Positions 42,880 through 51,055 of a stretch of DNA of 64,000 nt are shown here, one piece after another; position 1 is the stretch's first letter, and each line of letters begins with the position of its first letter. The notes under the pieces were generated by a model that was not told the origin of the DNA, did not search any database, and worked only from the letters and a program-made list of their open reading frames with translations. Made by a program: the position numbers and the translations under genes. This stretch comes from JBDNJM01 sp041687755. Its GTDB lineage: Bacteria > Planctomycetota > UBA1135 > GCA-002686595. Location of the stretch: assembly GCA_041687755.1 (NCBI GenBank), contig JBDNJM010000195.1:1-64000 (forward strand). The letters run 5' to 3'.

Positions 42880-45084
42880 TCAGAGTTCGCGGATCTGACC
42901 GCGAAGTTCACCGCTGGGGTTCAGCACGGTGTGAAGGTTGAAGTAGAGGTTGCCCGCTTCCAGGGAGGCGAGTTGGTTCGCGTCGATCGGGACCGTCCCG
43001 GTCGCGCGCAGTTGGGCGCCATCGTTCTCGATGATGAAGGGGAACAGGTCGATCTCAACCGGGCCCGCGACGCCGGTAGGCGCGTTGTGCAGGTGCAGCA
43101 TCGTGGCGGCGCCCGAGAGCCCCGCGACCGTAATGTCGAAGGTCAGCATGTCCTGCCCTTCATTGAGGGAGACGGCGGCCTGGCCGGAGCCGAGGGTTGC
43201 CGGTGCGCCTTCGCTCAGCGCGACGCTCAGGCTCTGGTAGTCCAGCGCCTTGAAGTCGGCGTTGACGAACATCGGGTCGCCGAGGATCGTCCCCGGAGCG
43301 GCGGCCAGGAAGCCGACGTGGGTGTCCACGTTGGCTCCCTCGTCGTCGCCCGTGTCGGGCGTGGCCTGGCCGAAGAAAGCCGTGTTGGTGGAGGTCTCGT
43401 CGTTGACCTCGGTGCCGGCGTCGAGCACCTCGGCGCCGGTCACGGCGAAGTCCGCGCCGATGAAGTCGCCGGCGCCGTCGTAGACGGGGTGGGCGAGCGG
43501 GTCGCCGTTGGCGATGAACGCGTCGTTGCTGGGCAGGACCATGCTGGCGTAGCTGAAGTAGCGGGCGGCCATGGAGTTCGGATCCACACGCAGGTCCAGC
43601 TGGGCCAGTTCACCCGGCGCCAGCGGGCCGGCGACGCCGGCGACGGCGCCTTGGACCGCACCCAAGCCGCTGTCGTCAAACGCGGTGTTGATGTTCGACA
43701 GGGTGCCGTCTTCGGCGAGGCGCTCGAGCGCGTCCGTCACCGGGAACAAGGTCGAAGCGGGCGAGCCCAAGTCGTAGGTGTCGAACTGGCCGTCGTGCAC
43801 GCCGACCCATACGGGGGTTTGGAACGTGCCGAGGGCGGGGGCGGTGTTGCGCATCGCGATGCGCAGGTTGGCGCCGGCCGTGGCCGTCGGGATGGTCTGC
43901 GCGGGCTCGAGGGTCGCGCTAAGGCCGGAGCCGAGGTCGACCAGGCCGGTGGCCTCGCCCGCGGAGTTGAACTGGGTGGACACGCTGAGGGCCAGCTCAC
44001 CGGCGCGCAGGCTGGCGATCTGGTCGGCGGTCAGGGTGCGGTCTCCGCTAGCGCGCAGGGTGCCGTTCGCGTTCTCGGTGATCGAGCTGGTGAGATCGAG
44101 TTCGAGAGCGTTGGCGTCCGCGCTGTCGAGCAGCTCGAGCGCGCTCGCCGCGCTGCTCAAGCTGTTGAGCAGGACCGAGAAGCTGAGCCGGTTGTTATTC
44201 GGGTTGAACGTGTAGTTCGCGAGACCGCTGCCCAGCGACGGCGTCGTTTCTACGGAGAACGAGACAGAGAGCATCTCGTAGCCAACTTGGGTGAAGTCAG
44301 CCGCCGCAAAGTTCGGGTCGTCGAGAATCGTGCCGGTGGCGGCGGTCAGGAAGCCGGGGTGGGCGCCGACGAGGCCGTTTTCGTCCACGCCGGTGTCCGG
44401 GCTGGCCTGGCCGAAGAAGGCGGTGTTGGCGGGCAGCTCGTCGTTGACCTCGGTTCCGGCGTCGAGCACTTCGGCGCCGGTGACGGTGAAGTCGGTCGCA
44501 AAGAAGGCCCCGGCGCCGTTGAAGATCTGGTGGGTCAGTGGGTTGCCGTTCGCGATGAAGGCGTCGTTGCTCGGCAGCACCATGCTGGCGTAGCTGAAGT
44601 AGCGGCTCGTGGCGGCCGCGGGGTCGAGCCGAAAGGTCGCGGAGACGCTCTCGCCGGCGGCGAGGGGGCCGGGCGTGAAGCTGCCGGCCAGCACGGACTG
44701 CACCGAGCCGAAGCCCTGGGCGGTGAAGGCCGTGTTGATCGGATCGTTGTTGCCGTCCTCGGCGAGGCGCTCAAGGGCGTTGGTGGTCGGGAAGAACAGG
44801 TCCGCCGCAGAGCCCGAGTCGTAGGTGTCGAACTGGCCGTCGTGGAAGCCGATCCAGACGGGCGTTTGGAGCGTTCCGTTGACCGGGGCGAGGTTCCGCA
44901 GGGTCACGGTGACGTCGGCGCCGGTGGTGACGGTGAGCCCGGTTGTGTCGAGCGTGGAGCTGAAGGCCTCGAGGGGAAAGTTCGTCGAGTCGTCGTCGTC
45001 GCTGCAGGCAGCGAGGCTGATCACGGCGGCGAGCCCGAGCAGGCCGGTGAGAGGACGGGAACCGAAGGCGTCTTGGGGGACCAT
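42880..45084 (-). CDS. Lipoprotein with duplicated spondin_N-CHRD units
   Basis: 734 residues from the ATG at 45084, with a lipobox (LAAVISLAACSDDDD). Two copies of a unit of about 340 residues follow. Each has a spondin N-like domain (TPVWIGFHDGQFDTYD, ALERLAEDG, RYFSYASMVLPSNDAFIANG, GAEVLDAGTEVND, TAFFGQA) and then a CHRD-like domain (YTFNPNNNRLSFSVLL in the first; TMLHLHNAPTGVAGPV and FNLHTVLNPSGELRGQIREL in the second). Only the second CHRD keeps the classic HLHxGxxGxxGP pattern. The first is diverged. Both domains are extracellular adhesion or matrix modules. The duplication is strong at protein level. Confidence 0.85.
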   Translation of the reverse strand: MVPQDAFGSRPLTGLLGLAAVISLAACSDDDDSTNFPLEAFSSTLDTTGLTVTTGADVTVTLRNLAPVNGTLQTPVWIGFHDGQFDTYDSGSAADLFFPTTNALERLAEDGNNDPINTAFTAQGFGSVQSVLAGSFTPGPLAAGESVSATFRLDPAAATSRYFSYASMVLPSNDAFIANGNPLTHQIFNGAGAFFATDFTVTGAEVLDAGTEVNDELPANTAFFGQASPDTGVDENGLVGAHPGFLTAATGTILDDPNFAAADFTQVGYEMLSVSFSVETTPSLGSGLANYTFNPNNNRLSFSVLLNSLSSAASALELLDSADANALELDLTSSITENANGTLRASGDRTLTADQIASLRAGELALSVSTQFNSAGEATGLVDLGSGLSATLEPAQTIPTATAGANLRIAMRNTAPALGTFQTPVWVGVHDGQFDTYDLGSPASTLFPVTDALERLAEDGTLSNINTAFDDSGLGAVQGAVAGVAGPLAPGELAQLDLRVDPNSMAARYFSYASMVLPSNDAFIANGDPLAHPVYDGAGDFIGADFAVTGAEVLDAGTEVNDETSTNTAFFGQATPDTGDDEGANVDTHVGFLAAAPGTILGDPMFVNADFKALDYQSLSVALSEGAPATLGSGQAAVSLNEGQDMLTFDITVAGLSGAATMLHLHNAPTGVAGPVEIDLFPFIIENDGAQLRATGTVPIDANQLASLEAGNLYFNLHTVLNPSGELRGQIREL

Positions 45085-45505
45085 GGAGGGTCGGGAGTGG
45101 GGCGGGGGGGATTCGAACGCCGCTCGTCCTGGGCGGGCGAGGGCTGGAGCGCGTCCACGCGGAGGTGTGGAGACCGCGTAGATTTGTCTGAGGGCAGGGG
45201 TTGTGACCAACTAACTTCGAGGAACTTGAGGTTCGCCGAGGCAGCGGGTTCCCGCCTGCAGGTGCGTTGCACTAGCCGAAGTCTCTGCGCAAGTGCCGGA
45301 TTCTGACGAACTGCCGAGCGGTGATGGGGCGCGGGACAGCGCAATCCACTCCTGGGGGCGACTCCAAGGCGTGATTCCAAGGTGCGGGCCAACCGCGTCG
45401 CACGCGCCGCGTGCCCCTGGAGCACACCGAGGTAAAGCCCGTGCAACGGTCTGTCTCGGAGATGCCGGTTCGAGTCCGGACTGTCGCCAGCGGGCGTTGG
45501 AACGG
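45085..45505. other. Intergenic region with a lone tRNA T-arm-like stretch
   Basis: About 420 bases. At 45465-45479, CCGG-TTCGAGT-CCGG looks like a tRNA T-arm, but no matching acceptor, D or anticodon arm could be built around it. It may be chance or a decayed tRNA 3' end. No gene seen. Confidence 0.4.
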
Positions 45506-45545
45506 CGCGAGCCCGGCCCACCTCGTGAGGTGGGCCGGGCTCGCG
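45506..45545 (-). terminator. Perfect 19-bp-arm hairpin downstream of the PRC-barrel gene
   Basis: CGCGAGCCCGGCCCACCTC, loop GT, and its exact reverse complement, 34 bases past the stop of the minus-strand PRC gene. No T-tract. Confidence 0.65.
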
Positions 45546-45578
45546 GGACGCTCGGTGCCAGGCTGGCCTCCGGGCGGG

Positions 45579-46451
45579 TCAGCCTTCGCTGCGCGCGGCG
45601 TCGAGTTGGCTCTTCGCGCGCTCCGCGAACGTTCGGGTGCCCTGGAGCTCCCAGTCGTCTATGTCGGCGACGGCGGCGGCTTGGATCGCCGTGGGCGCCA
45701 GCGACGTCATGCAGCGCAGCGAGCCCGTGTCGTCGCGCTCCGCCCGCATCGCGGCCATCGGGAGCGCGCGGTACTCGCCGCCCAGGTCCAGGCCACCGCC
45801 CGAGCCAATCACCGCGTAGGCCACGGTGAAGTTGTTCGGGTCGAGCACGAGCTCTTGGATCGAGGCGAGGCGCTCGCCCTCGGCGTCGAGGAGCATCGCC
45901 TTGCCGATTTCGCTCAGTCGAGCGAGCGGCTGGGGTACGAGCTCCTCCTCCAGAGGAGCGCCGGCCTCCTCGGTCCCGCCGCGCGCCGGTACGGGGCTCG
46001 CCTTCGGCCACGGGCGCGTCGAGCGTGGCGCAGTAGCGCTGAACGTCGGCTTCCCAGGTGGTGTCCCCGGCCGCACAGGCGGCGGCGTCGAAGGCGGGAG
46101 CCGTGGCGATCTGGCCAGGGGTCAGGCGTGTGGTGAGCTCGAATTGCAGCTCGTCGTTGTCGTCGAGCTGGTCCTCGAGGCGCCGGTGAGCGGGTCAAGA
46201 ATCAGGTCGGCGAACTCCGCGAGCCGCGCAGGGCGTTCGTCGGTAGCGCTACGGCCTGCGGCGACGCTCAAGCCCGCGAGCGTGCTCCAGCGGATCAGCC
46301 GGCCACCCAGCTGGATCGGGGGAGTCTCGAGCTCCGCGCCGCGCTGCGCGCTCATGAGAGCCGCACCCCCGTTGGTGCCCAGCGCGGGCGCTGCGGAGGC
46401 GAGAGGGGGGCGAAGCAGGGAAACGGAAGCAAAACAAGCAAGGGTCGCCAT
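45579..46451 (-). pseudogene. Exported tandem PRC-barrel protein with two frameshifts
   Basis: From the ATG at 46451, a signal peptide (MATLACFASVSLLRPPLASA) and a first PRC-barrel (IQLGGRLIRWSTLAGLSV, LAEFADLILDPLTG) are in one frame. Near 46190 the coding frame changes to RLEDQLDDNDELQFELTT and CAAGDTTWEADVQRYCATLD, and near 46000 again to GGTEEAGAPLEEELVPQ. The second PRC-barrel follows (LARLSEIGKAMLLDAEGERL, ASIQELVLDPNNFTVAYAVI), then a C-terminal WELQGTRTFAERAKSQLDAA. PRC-barrels are small sorting or binding domains. Two frameshifts make it a pseudogene unless the sequence is in error. A shorter paralogous tail lies at 50.4 kb. Confidence 0.65.
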
Positions 46452-46778
46452 GCGGGGTCCCCAGGTGGAGTCCTCGTGAGGACTCCTTCTCGGTGGTTCG
46501 GACGATTTTGTCCCTCGCTCGCGGCGTCGGGGCTCGGCGGTGAAACGACCGCACAAGTTTCGAGCGCTAGAGCGAGGGGCGGCGTGCCGGTCGCTTCGCC
46601 GAACTAGCTGCGACCGGCCCGCGCGATTCACGGTTCGTGGCAAGGTTCTCCGATTTCAGGCACTTGCCCCACGGGGTTCCCAGGGCCAGGGAGCCCCAGA
46701 TGGTTCAATCGTCCCGGGCGCCCGCTCGCGTCAAGCGCGGGACCCGACGCCCTAGTTCCTCGTGCTGCCTCGCAGGTC
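46452..46778. other. Intergenic region between divergent PRC and channel genes
   Basis: About 327 bases. The intervals upstream of both genes lie here. No hairpin, repeat or small gene is convincing. Confidence 0.4.
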
Positions 46779-47444
46779 ATGCTCAAGCTGCCCACCAACC
46801 GACTCGACTACCCCGTTTTGTTCACGGGACAAATACTGTTCCTGCTGCTCGGGCCACTGCTCTGGGCGGACGGTCTGGCGAGCATCGGGCGCATCGTCCT
46901 CGTCGTGCTGTTCCTCGGCACCGTGATCGCGACGACGGGCGGCAGCCGGCGGTTCGTTCTGTTCGCATCGATCCCGGCCGCACTCGCCGTGGTGTTCCAG
47001 GAGAGCTCGAATGCTGTCCTGCACCTCAGTGGGGCGCTGCTGATGAGCGCGCTACTTTTGAACGCTTTTGTGCGCGTGCTGCTCGACGTGTTTAGACATC
47101 GAGTGGTGTCCTCGAGCACGATTTTCGGCTCGCTGTCGGGCTACCTTCTGCTCGGCTCTGCCTTCGCAATGATGTTCTACGCGCTTGAGGTGGCGGTGCC
47201 TGGCTCGTTCGAGCTGCACGGTCGCGCGCTGACCGGGGCGGTGCCGGCCGCGCAGCTTGCGCCGGTGCTCTCCTACTTCTCGGTCGTCACGCTGACGACG
47301 CTGGGGTTCGGGGATCTGTTGCCCGCGTCGCCTGGCTCGCGCTCCCTGGCCGCCGTGGAGGCGCTCCTGGGACAGATATTCCTGGTCGTCTTAGTGGCCC
47401 GGCTCCTCAGCGCCTTTGGGCGCGAAAGCGAAGAGCGTCCCTGA
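46779..47444 (+). CDS. Potassium-channel-like membrane protein
   Basis: 221 residues with about six hydrophobic segments. The last two flank a pore loop, LSYFSVVTLTTLGFGDLLPA, in which TLGFGD corresponds to the K+ selectivity filter T-x-G-Y/F-G-D. The preceding four helices resemble a minimal voltage-sensor-like bundle without an S4 arginine ladder. No RCK or cyclic-nucleotide domain follows. A passive K+ channel in the inner membrane is the best reading. It sits between two redox/stress genes and is transcribed in the same direction as the peroxiredoxin gene, 176 bases upstream. Confidence 0.85.
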   Translation: MLKLPTNRLDYPVLFTGQILFLLLGPLLWADGLASIGRIVLVVLFLGTVIATTGGSRRFVLFASIPAALAVVFQESSNAVLHLSGALLMSALLLNAFVRVLLDVFRHRVVSSSTIFGSLSGYLLLGSAFAMMFYALEVAVPGSFELHGRALTGAVPAAQLAPVLSYFSVVTLTTLGFGDLLPASPGSRSLAAVEALLGQIFLVVLVARLLSAFGRESEERP

Positions 47445-47620
47445 ACGCGCCGAGTGCTGGCTGCTCTCTCCGCACGAGCGCGGGCGCGCGACCCGCTCGG
47501 AAACGCGGCATCGAGATTCGGACTCTGAGCCCGGCGCGGGATCGGAGTATGCTCGCTTCCCGCCGCCGCGGATCTCTTCCGTTCGGCCAGCCCTGAAATC
47601 CCCCGAACCCGTCTTCTCCA

Positions 47621-48256
47621 ATGGCTCTTCAACTCGGCGACACCGCCCCGGACTTCACCGCACAATCCACCGCCGGCGAACTGAAGTTCCACGACTGGCT
47701 CGGCTCGTCCTGGGGCGTGTTGTTCTCGCACCCCAAGGACTTCACGCCGGTGTGCACGACGGAACTTGGGACCGTCGCGCGGCTCAAGCCTGAGTTCGAC
47801 AAGCGCGACGTCAAGGTGGCCGGCCTGTCGGTCGACCCGCTCGAGGACCACGTGGCCTGGGCCGGGGACATCGCGGAGACCCAGGGCACCGCGCTGAACT
47901 TCCCGCTGATCGCGGATCCGGATCGCACGGTCGCCAATCTGTACGGGATGATCCACCCGAAGGCGCTCGACACGCTCACCGTGCGCTCGGTCTTCGTGAT
48001 CGGCCCGGACAAGGCAATCAAGCTGACCCTGACCTACCCCGCGAGCACCGGCCGCAACTTCGACGAGCTCCTGCGGGTGATCGACTCGCTGCAACTCGCC
48101 GCCGGGTACCAGATCGCGACGCCGGCGAACTGGAACGACGGGGACGACGTGATCATCTCCCCGGCCGTCTCGGACGAAGACGCGAAGGTGAAGTTCCCCA
48201 AGGGCTTCAAGACGATCAAGCCCTACCTGCGCGTGACGCCGCAGCCGAACAAGTAG
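47621..48256 (+). CDS. 1-Cys peroxiredoxin (Prx6 type)
   Basis: 211 residues: GDTAPDFTAQSTAGELKFHD, the active site HPKDFTPVCTTELGTVARL (peroxidatic Cys in P-V-C-T-T-E), DPDRTVANLYGMIHP, RSVFVIGPDKAIKLTLTYPA, and a long C-terminal domain (NWNDGDDVIISPAVSDEDAK, KGFKTIKPYLRVTPQPNK) typical of the Prx6 group. It reduces hydrogen peroxide and organic peroxides in the cytoplasm. A shrunken copy of this gene lies at 50.56 kb, and about 40 bases after this stop are also found there. Confidence 0.93.
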   Translation: MALQLGDTAPDFTAQSTAGELKFHDWLGSSWGVLFSHPKDFTPVCTTELGTVARLKPEFDKRDVKVAGLSVDPLEDHVAWAGDIAETQGTALNFPLIADPDRTVANLYGMIHPKALDTLTVRSVFVIGPDKAIKLTLTYPASTGRNFDELLRVIDSLQLAAGYQIATPANWNDGDDVIISPAVSDEDAKVKFPKGFKTIKPYLRVTPQPNK

Positions 48257-48952
48257 GGGTGGCTTCAGATCCACGGGGACCGTGCGCAGCTGAATAGGAC
48301 GGCTCTCCTGTCCCTTTAGTGGGTGCCCTGGGGGCGACCGAGCGGCCGCAATTGCGGTGTGACGTGGAGTTCGTGACCGCCGCCTCGCAGAGCTTCCGAA
48401 CTGCCCGGGTTGGGTGTGGATCTGGCAGCGGCGGTGCGAACAGGTCGCCTGTCCGCAGGCCAGGTGCGGCATCGAGCCTGCCTGCTAGGCTCTCGCTCGT
48501 CCTCGTAACTTCCGATGGTCTTCCAGTCCCATGCCTGACGCATGACGCGCGCGAGCAGATCCACACTCAACCCATACAGTTCGCGCTGCTGATGCGGGGC
48601 AGCTCGGGATGCGAGCACCTTTGACGGGAAAACGCACCTTCCCCGGCCGCGGGGGTTGGAAGATTCGACCCCTTTCGGAGGGGCCCCGGGCAAAATCCGG
48701 GCTGAACCTAGGGCTCAGCTCGTCGGGTTCGCGGGCGTCACGGGAGCCGTTCGAGTAGGCCTAAATCCATCTCTGTGCGGCGTTTAGCTCTGTCGTCGCG
48801 GGGCTGGCCAGGGGCCCGGCCGTGGGCCGCGGCCCGGGTCCATGTTGCGGGGTGCGCTATAGCGGAATACGGTTTAAGTAGGCCGAGAGCTGGACAGTTC
48901 TCTTGGCCAGCACTCCGTTTGCCCCTCCCCAACGAAGCACCCCCGAGCTCGG
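48257..48952. other. Intergenic region, nothing recognised
   Basis: Nearly 700 bases downstream of the peroxiredoxin gene. A minus-strand frame reading LSVDLLARVMRQAWDWKTIG around 48500-48580 is mildly protein-like but not recognised and has no supporting start. The first 40 bases are duplicated near 50.71 kb. Confidence 0.35.
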
Positions 48953-50311
48953 ATGAAGACACTAGGAATCGGCCTGATTTTGGCCGTTGGAGCCGCAGTT
49001 GGCTGGCGCGTGGCGCTTGCTGGACCCCCCGAGGCGCAGCCTCCGGGCACCGCGGAAAATCCGAGCGTGCAGGTCGCCCAGGCGGACGCTGCTGCGGAGG
49101 ACGAGACCGCACCCCAAGCGCTCAACTTCGTCGACTACCTGGCCGAGGTCGAGGCTGGTGCAGTGGACCCGCTCTCGATTCCCATGGAGCAGGGCATCGT
49201 CTGGTACGGCACGTGGGAAGCCGCGATGGCCGAGAAGGAGCGCACCGGCAAGCCCGTGGCGCTGCACTTCGGGAGTCCGCGCTGCCCCTCGGCGGATGTG
49301 TGCGTTCCCGGCACTTGGTGACAGGGCACGGAAACCCTGAGAAGGCGTGGCCTTCTCAACCCGTCCGTCATCAAGGCGTCGCGCAACTTCATCAACGTCC
49401 GACTCAACCCCTGGTTCGACCAGACCAATCACGAGCGCGAATTGGCCATCCTCGGCCACTTCGGAGGCGCGGACCTCACCCAGAACACGGTCTACTGCTT
49501 GTTCGAGCCCGATGCCGAAGGGCTGACGGGGGACGGTTTTCCGACCGAGTCGTCGATCTTCTACGGCACTCGCCCGGGCCGCCGCTACGCGTTCTTCCCG
49601 CGCGCGGCGACCATGCCCGAGGACAAGCTGTTCAAGATGATGATGAAGACTCGGCGCGTCGAGACGAACGGGGCGGAGCCCGATCCCGAAGTCGTGCGGC
49701 GCAGCATGTGGGAGTATCAGAACGTCGTGGACGGCGAGGGCCTCGCGCGTTTGATGGACGACCTCGCTGCGAAGTACCCCGACAAAGGCGATCCTGCTGA
49801 ACGGATCCTGCCGGCGATGCCGGACCTGGCCCAGACGCTGAACATGGCCTCGGCGGACACCCGCGGCGTGATCGTGCTCGTGCATCCCGAGGGCGGTGAC
49901 CCCGCGCTCGAGCGCCAGCTGACAAGTCTCCTGTTTGAAGAGGGCATCGCTGGACGGACCCACATCGCGCGCCTGACCGCGGCAGAGTGGGCGGAGGCCA
50001 AGGCCGCGGAGCAGATTGCCGGCGGTGAGTTCACTGCGGGCGTCGTGTTCGTGGCTCCGGACCCGTTTGGGCTCGACGGCGAAGTCTGGGCGGAGGTTCC
50101 GGTGGGCACTTCCAAGGCGGACATGCGGACGGCCCTGGCCGAAGTGCTCGACCGCTTCCACCGCAAATGGCGCAAGCTCGACCGCGTCAGCCACATTCGC
50201 GCTGGCGTGGCGGCGGATGTGTCCTGGACCGAGTACGACCCCGACACCGGTGGACTCGTGCGCATCGGAGCGGGCTCCAAGAAGCTCGGAGAGGTTCCGA
50301 CCGTGCACTGA
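48953..50311 (+). CDS. Exported thioredoxin-like protein with an in-frame TGA at codon 123
   Basis: From the ATG at 48953 a signal-anchor (LGIGLILAVGAAVGWRVALA) leads to a thioredoxin-like segment: IVWYGTWEAAMAEKERTGKP, VALHFGSPRCPSADVCVPGT, W, then TGA at 49319-49321. The same frame continues without interruption as QGTETLRRRGLLNPSVIKAS, RNFINVRLNPWFDQ, and about 300 more residues to the TGA at 50309. The downstream part shows protein-like composition throughout (for example RGVIVLVHPEGGDPALERQL). Either TGA is a nonsense mutation or it is read through, possibly as selenocysteine. A perfect hairpin 17 bases downstream is noted separately. The flanking residues do not form the usual C-x-x-U. 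Confidence 0.5.
49338..49358 (+). promoter_or_regulatory. Hairpin downstream of the in-frame TGA, SECIS-like geometry
   Basis: TGAGAAGGC, loop GTG, GCCTTCTCA: a perfect 9-bp stem starting 17 bases after the TGA of the thioredoxin-like gene. The apical loop begins with G, 25 bases after the TGA. Bacterial SECIS elements are expected within roughly 16-37 bases of the UGA with a G at the loop start, so the geometry fits, but the stem could be fortuitous. Confidence 0.35.
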
Positions 50312-50336
50312 TCCGGCTCGCGCCCGGCAGAGAGAA

Positions 50337-50377
50337 CGCGCGCCCGGCACTCCTCGAAGGGGAGTGCCGGGCGCGCG
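50337..50377 (+). terminator. Perfect 17-bp-arm hairpin downstream of the thioredoxin-like gene
   Basis: CGCGCGCCCGGCACTCC (50337-50353) pairs exactly with GGAGTGCCGGGCGCGCG (50361-50377) around a seven-base loop, 25 bases after the stop. No T-tract. Confidence 0.65.
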
Positions 50378-50410
50378 CCGTAGGGGGCTGGCCGTAGGCC
50401 CCGACCAGGC

Positions 50411-50548
50411 TCAACCGCGGGCCGGCGTCTCGCTGACCGACCCGGCCTCGAAGTCCGCCAAGCCGCGCTTCGCGAACGTACGGGTGCCTTGAGATTCCCA
50501 CTCGCCGAGGTCAGCGGGCATCACATTCTCGATCGCGGCGGCCTCGAG
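50411..50548 (-). pseudogene. C-terminal fragment of a PRC-barrel protein (paralogue of 45.6 kb)
   Basis: The minus strand encodes TALEAAAIENVMPADLGEWE, then SQGTRTFAKRGLADFEAGSV and a TGA. The intact gene tail reads TAIQAAAVADIDDWELQGTR followed by TFAERAKSQLDAA, so this is a diverged copy of the last 43 codons. The fragment stops where the peroxiredoxin fragment begins on the other strand. Confidence 0.65.
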
Positions 50549-50556
50549 TGCCGTTC

Positions 50557-50703
50557 GGCGACATCGACCCCGACTTCACCGCTTTGACCAGCGCCGGTGA
50601 CCTGAGCTTCCACGCCTGGCGCGGAGATTCTGGGGGCGTGCTGCTCTCCCACCCCAAGGACTCCACGCCGGTGTGCACCACCGAGCTCGGCGCGGTGGCG
50701 TGA
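50557..50703 (+). pseudogene. N-terminal fragment of a 1-Cys peroxiredoxin (paralogue of 47.6 kb)
   Basis: The plus strand encodes GDIDPDFTALTSAGDLSFHA, W, RGDSGGVLLSHPKDSTPVCT, TELGAVA and TGA, matching the first 50 codons of the intact peroxiredoxin including the active-site P-V-C-T-T-E. The next bases (CAAGTAGGCGTGGCTTCAGA and following) match the end of the intact gene and its 3' flank. The middle of the gene has therefore been deleted from this copy. Confidence 0.75.
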
Positions 50704-50781
50704 CTCACAAGTAGGCGTGGCTTCAGACCCGCGGGGACCGTGCGCAGCTGACGCGCGCGGTCCCGTTCGCGACGTCCTGGT

Positions 50782-51036
50782 TCAGCCAGCCGTCGCAGCT
50801 CGGACGGCGTCGACGACCTCGTCATCGCTCGGCCAGCCGCGGCGAGTCAGCAGCGCCACGATGCCGCCCTTGCGCACGACGACCGGCCGATCGTCCACGC
50901 GCACCTCGAACAGCCCCGTCTTGTTGGTGGAGACGAGCTCGACGTCGAGGCCGAGGCGGGAGCGCACTTGGTCCGCGTAACTCGCGGCCCGCGGCTCGAA
51001 GCCTCACGTATGGCAGTAGTGGATCTCGATGGTCAT
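50782..51036 (-). CDS. SelW/Rdx-family protein with a C-x-x-U motif (TGA at codon 11), candidate selenoprotein
   Basis: The ATG at 51036 begins MTIEIHYCHT, TGA at 51004-51006, then GFEPRAASYADQVRSRLGLD, VELVSTNKTGLFEVRVDDRP, GWPSDDEVVDAVRAA and a final TGA, 84 residues in all. Rdx proteins (SelW, SelT, SelH and bacterial kin) start with a beta strand I-x-Y-C-x-x-C/U followed by an R-A-x-x-L helix, and the fit here is exact with U in the second position. They are small thioredoxin-like redox proteins. A hairpin (CCGCG with CGCGG around a 12-base loop beginning with G) starts ten bases after the TGA and could be a SECIS. If TGA is not decoded, the gene is dead or starts internally, losing the redox motif. 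No sel genes are in the window. Confidence 0.7.
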
Positions 51037-51055
51037 GGCGGGCCGGGAGCGAGGG

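Noticed and set aside
45465..45479. Sequence CCGG-TTCGAGT-CCGG resembling a tRNA T-arm
   Set aside because: No acceptor stem, anticodon arm or D-arm can be built around it in either direction, so no tRNA is called. It may be chance or a decayed tRNA end.
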